The position numbers were made by a program, and so were the translations under genes. The notes below the pieces were generated by a model. The model was not told the DNA's origin and searched no databases. It saw nothing but the letters and a program-made list of their open reading frames with translations. 8,211 nucleotides of DNA from Verrucomicrobiota bacterium (GTDB lineage: Bacteria; Verrucomicrobiota; Verrucomicrobiia; Limisphaerales; UBA11320): NCBI GenBank assembly GCA_016871475.1, contig VHDG01000144.1, forward strand, positions 1 to 8,211, read 5' to 3'. Positions 7,061 to 8,211 of the stretch are shown one piece after another (the stretch's first letter is position 1; each line of letters begins with the position of its first letter).

Positions 7061-8211
7061 TCATCGATCTCTGCCATCCCACCGGAGCACCTGTGTGGGT
7101 TGACCTGGATTTCGCTCGTGGACTGTCTCGCGTTTTTCGCGCCCCGGCCAGTAGGCAACAAACCTCACAACGGGTTCCCGCTCGCCGACGATGGCTGTCA
7201 GATCTGCCTGTGTCTGCCAGGCCTCACCCAGCTTCACTTCGAACAACGGCCCCAATCGCCCGGAGGCATACACAGGCCGAAAAGAAGCCCCTGCCCCATC
7301 AGGGTTTTGAGGCGGGCCGAGAAGCCGAACCCGAATGCCCGGCTTGCTCGCACTGCCTCGAAGCAACACCAGTGGTCCGAAGTTTTGGGATACCGCCAGA
7401 TCCATGCGCCCATCGTTGTCGAAGTCGCAGGCGCCTGCTGCTCTCTGCGAACCCCAAATCCGGATCCCCGACTCTCCCGGCGTCAACGCGCGAAAGCCAC
7501 CCCGGCCGTCTCCTCTCAACATCACCCCCAAGCCTGCATCGCTACGTTCTGTGTAAACCTCCGTTTCGAAGAAATTCTGAGCAAGGAAGACGTCCTGATG
7601 CCCATCCGCATCAAAGTCCGCAACAGCCATCCCGAACACCGGCGAGATCTGAGCCTCCATGGGCAGGACCGCCCCCACCCACTTCCCGCCCTGGCTCAAG
7701 AAAACCATCGATGCGTAGGTGTCCACCTTGAGCTCAACGCATGTGACAAATGCTTCTCCGAGCACTCTGGAAATGTCCGCTGCGGCAAACGCACTGCGAC
7801 TCGGAAACCTTTCCTTCAGTGAAGGGAGCGAATCCCGGAGCTGATCCAGCGTGGCCACCGGCAACAACCGTCCATCGGGCCCGTTGTACACCAGGGCCAT
7901 ATCCCAGACATCGTCGCCGTTGAAAGAGCCATGGAGCAACCGTTCGCCCCGCGCCGAGATCCGGTGATTCCCGCCCAGGTTTCCCAGCAGGATGTCCGGC
8001 ACCCCATCCCCATTGAAGTCTCCCGTCGTGACGCTGTTCCAACACCCACGATGTTTCTCCAATCCAAAACGGGATGAGATATCGTTCCATCGCCCTTCGC
8101 TGCGACTCCACACCATCGGCGAACTCCACTCACGAGCAATGACGAGCTCCGGAAATCCATCCCGATCCAGATCCGATGCGACACCACTGGTCACCAATCC
8201 CAGCGCGCGCA
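7061..8211 (-). CDS. FG-GAP/VCBS repeat protein with ASPIC/UnbV-like C-terminus (CRTAC1-like), 5' partial
   Basis: The frame reads leftward from the right edge to a TGA at 7063-7061. Upstream of the first candidate start (TTG at 8197-8195) it stays open and encodes RALG, and an FG-GAP motif follows at once, so the gene begins outside the window. Counting that TTG as residue 1, FG-GAP calcium-loop motifs are DLDRDGFPEL (9-18), DFNGDGVPDI (60-69), a degenerate SFNGDDVWDM (91-100), DFDADGHQDV (194-203) and DFDNDGRMDL (258-267). Such repeats form blades of an integrin-alpha-like beta-propeller. Residues 115-150 (LDQLRDSLPSLKERFPSRSA) are an insert typical of this family. Residues 287-372 (RVRLLGPPQNPDGAGASF, FVAYWPGRE) resemble a diverged ASPIC/UnbV domain. 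The protein is probably exported, but the signal sequence is out of view. Its function is unknown; adhesion or a calcium-stabilised binding surface is inferred. It converges on the large gene with a 22-bp gap, so it is not co-transcribed with it. Confidence 0.9.
   Translation of the reverse strand, partial: RALGLVTSGVASDLDRDGFPELVIAREWSSPMVWSRSEGRWNDISSRFGLEKHRGCWNSVTTGDFNGDGVPDILLGNLGGNHRISARGERLLHGSFNGDDVWDMALVYNGPDGRLLPVATLDQLRDSLPSLKERFPSRSAFAAADISRVLGEAFVTCVELKVDTYASMVFLSQGGKWVGAVLPMEAQISPVFGMAVADFDADGHQDVFLAQNFFETEVYTERSDAGLGVMLRGDGRGGFRALTPGESGIRIWGSQRAAGACDFDNDGRMDLAVSQNFGPLVLLRGSASKPGIRVRLLGPPQNPDGAGASFRPVYASGRLGPLFEVKLGEAWQTQADLTAIVGEREPVVRFVAYWPGREKRETVHERNPGQPTQVLRWDGRDR

Noticed and set aside
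7054..7822. Plus-strand open frames of 225 and 240 codons (7054-7731 and 7100-7822)
   Set aside because: They lie wholly antisense to the FG-GAP gene, are low-complexity in R, P and S as expected from GC-rich complement, and show no recognisable domain.
8195..8197. TTG at 8197 as the start of the minus-strand gene
   Set aside because: The frame continues open to the right edge, and an FG-GAP motif follows within ten residues, leaving no room for a signal peptide; only 14 bases of upstream sequence are visible.

Overview
The window holds two protein-coding genes that converge on each other, and both run off an edge of the window. No RNA gene, mobile element, CRISPR array or other stand-alone element is visible. 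The sequence is GC-rich. The combination of lamin-tail domains (LTD), a CotH kinase-like domain, tandem Ig-like repeats with YQW motifs, DxDxDG calcium-binding segments and a short aromatic-rich C-terminal beta domain is typical of very large exported proteins of Verrucomicrobiota, especially the Pedosphaera/Limisphaerales side. A planctomycete cannot be fully excluded. The taxon is inferred from protein style only.

Positions 1-7038 (+) are one uninterrupted reading frame of 2345 visible codons. It is open to the left edge, so the N-terminus and any signal peptide lie outside the window. The order of modules is: tail of an LTD, a complete LTD, a galactose-binding/CBM-like beta domain, an Fn3/Ig-like domain, a CotH kinase-like domain, a small beta-sandwich, a PKD-like domain, a concanavalin-A-like domain, three more LTDs, a calcium-binding segment, five Ig-like domains spaced almost exactly 85 residues apart, a second calcium-binding segment, and a C-terminal beta domain. 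The chain contains a single cysteine.

Positions 7061-8211 (-) are the C-terminal 383 codons of an FG-GAP/VCBS beta-propeller protein with a divergent ASPIC/UnbV-like tail (CRTAC1-like). It is open to the right edge. Only 22 bp separate the two stop codons, and a short GC-rich hairpin sits in that gap.

Both genes look like surface or secreted proteins built from adhesive, calcium-binding repeats. Because they converge they are not an operon, and nothing in the window shows that they work together. The most interesting element is the CotH-type kinase domain, with its acidic motifs intact, inside a giant extracellular-type scaffold.
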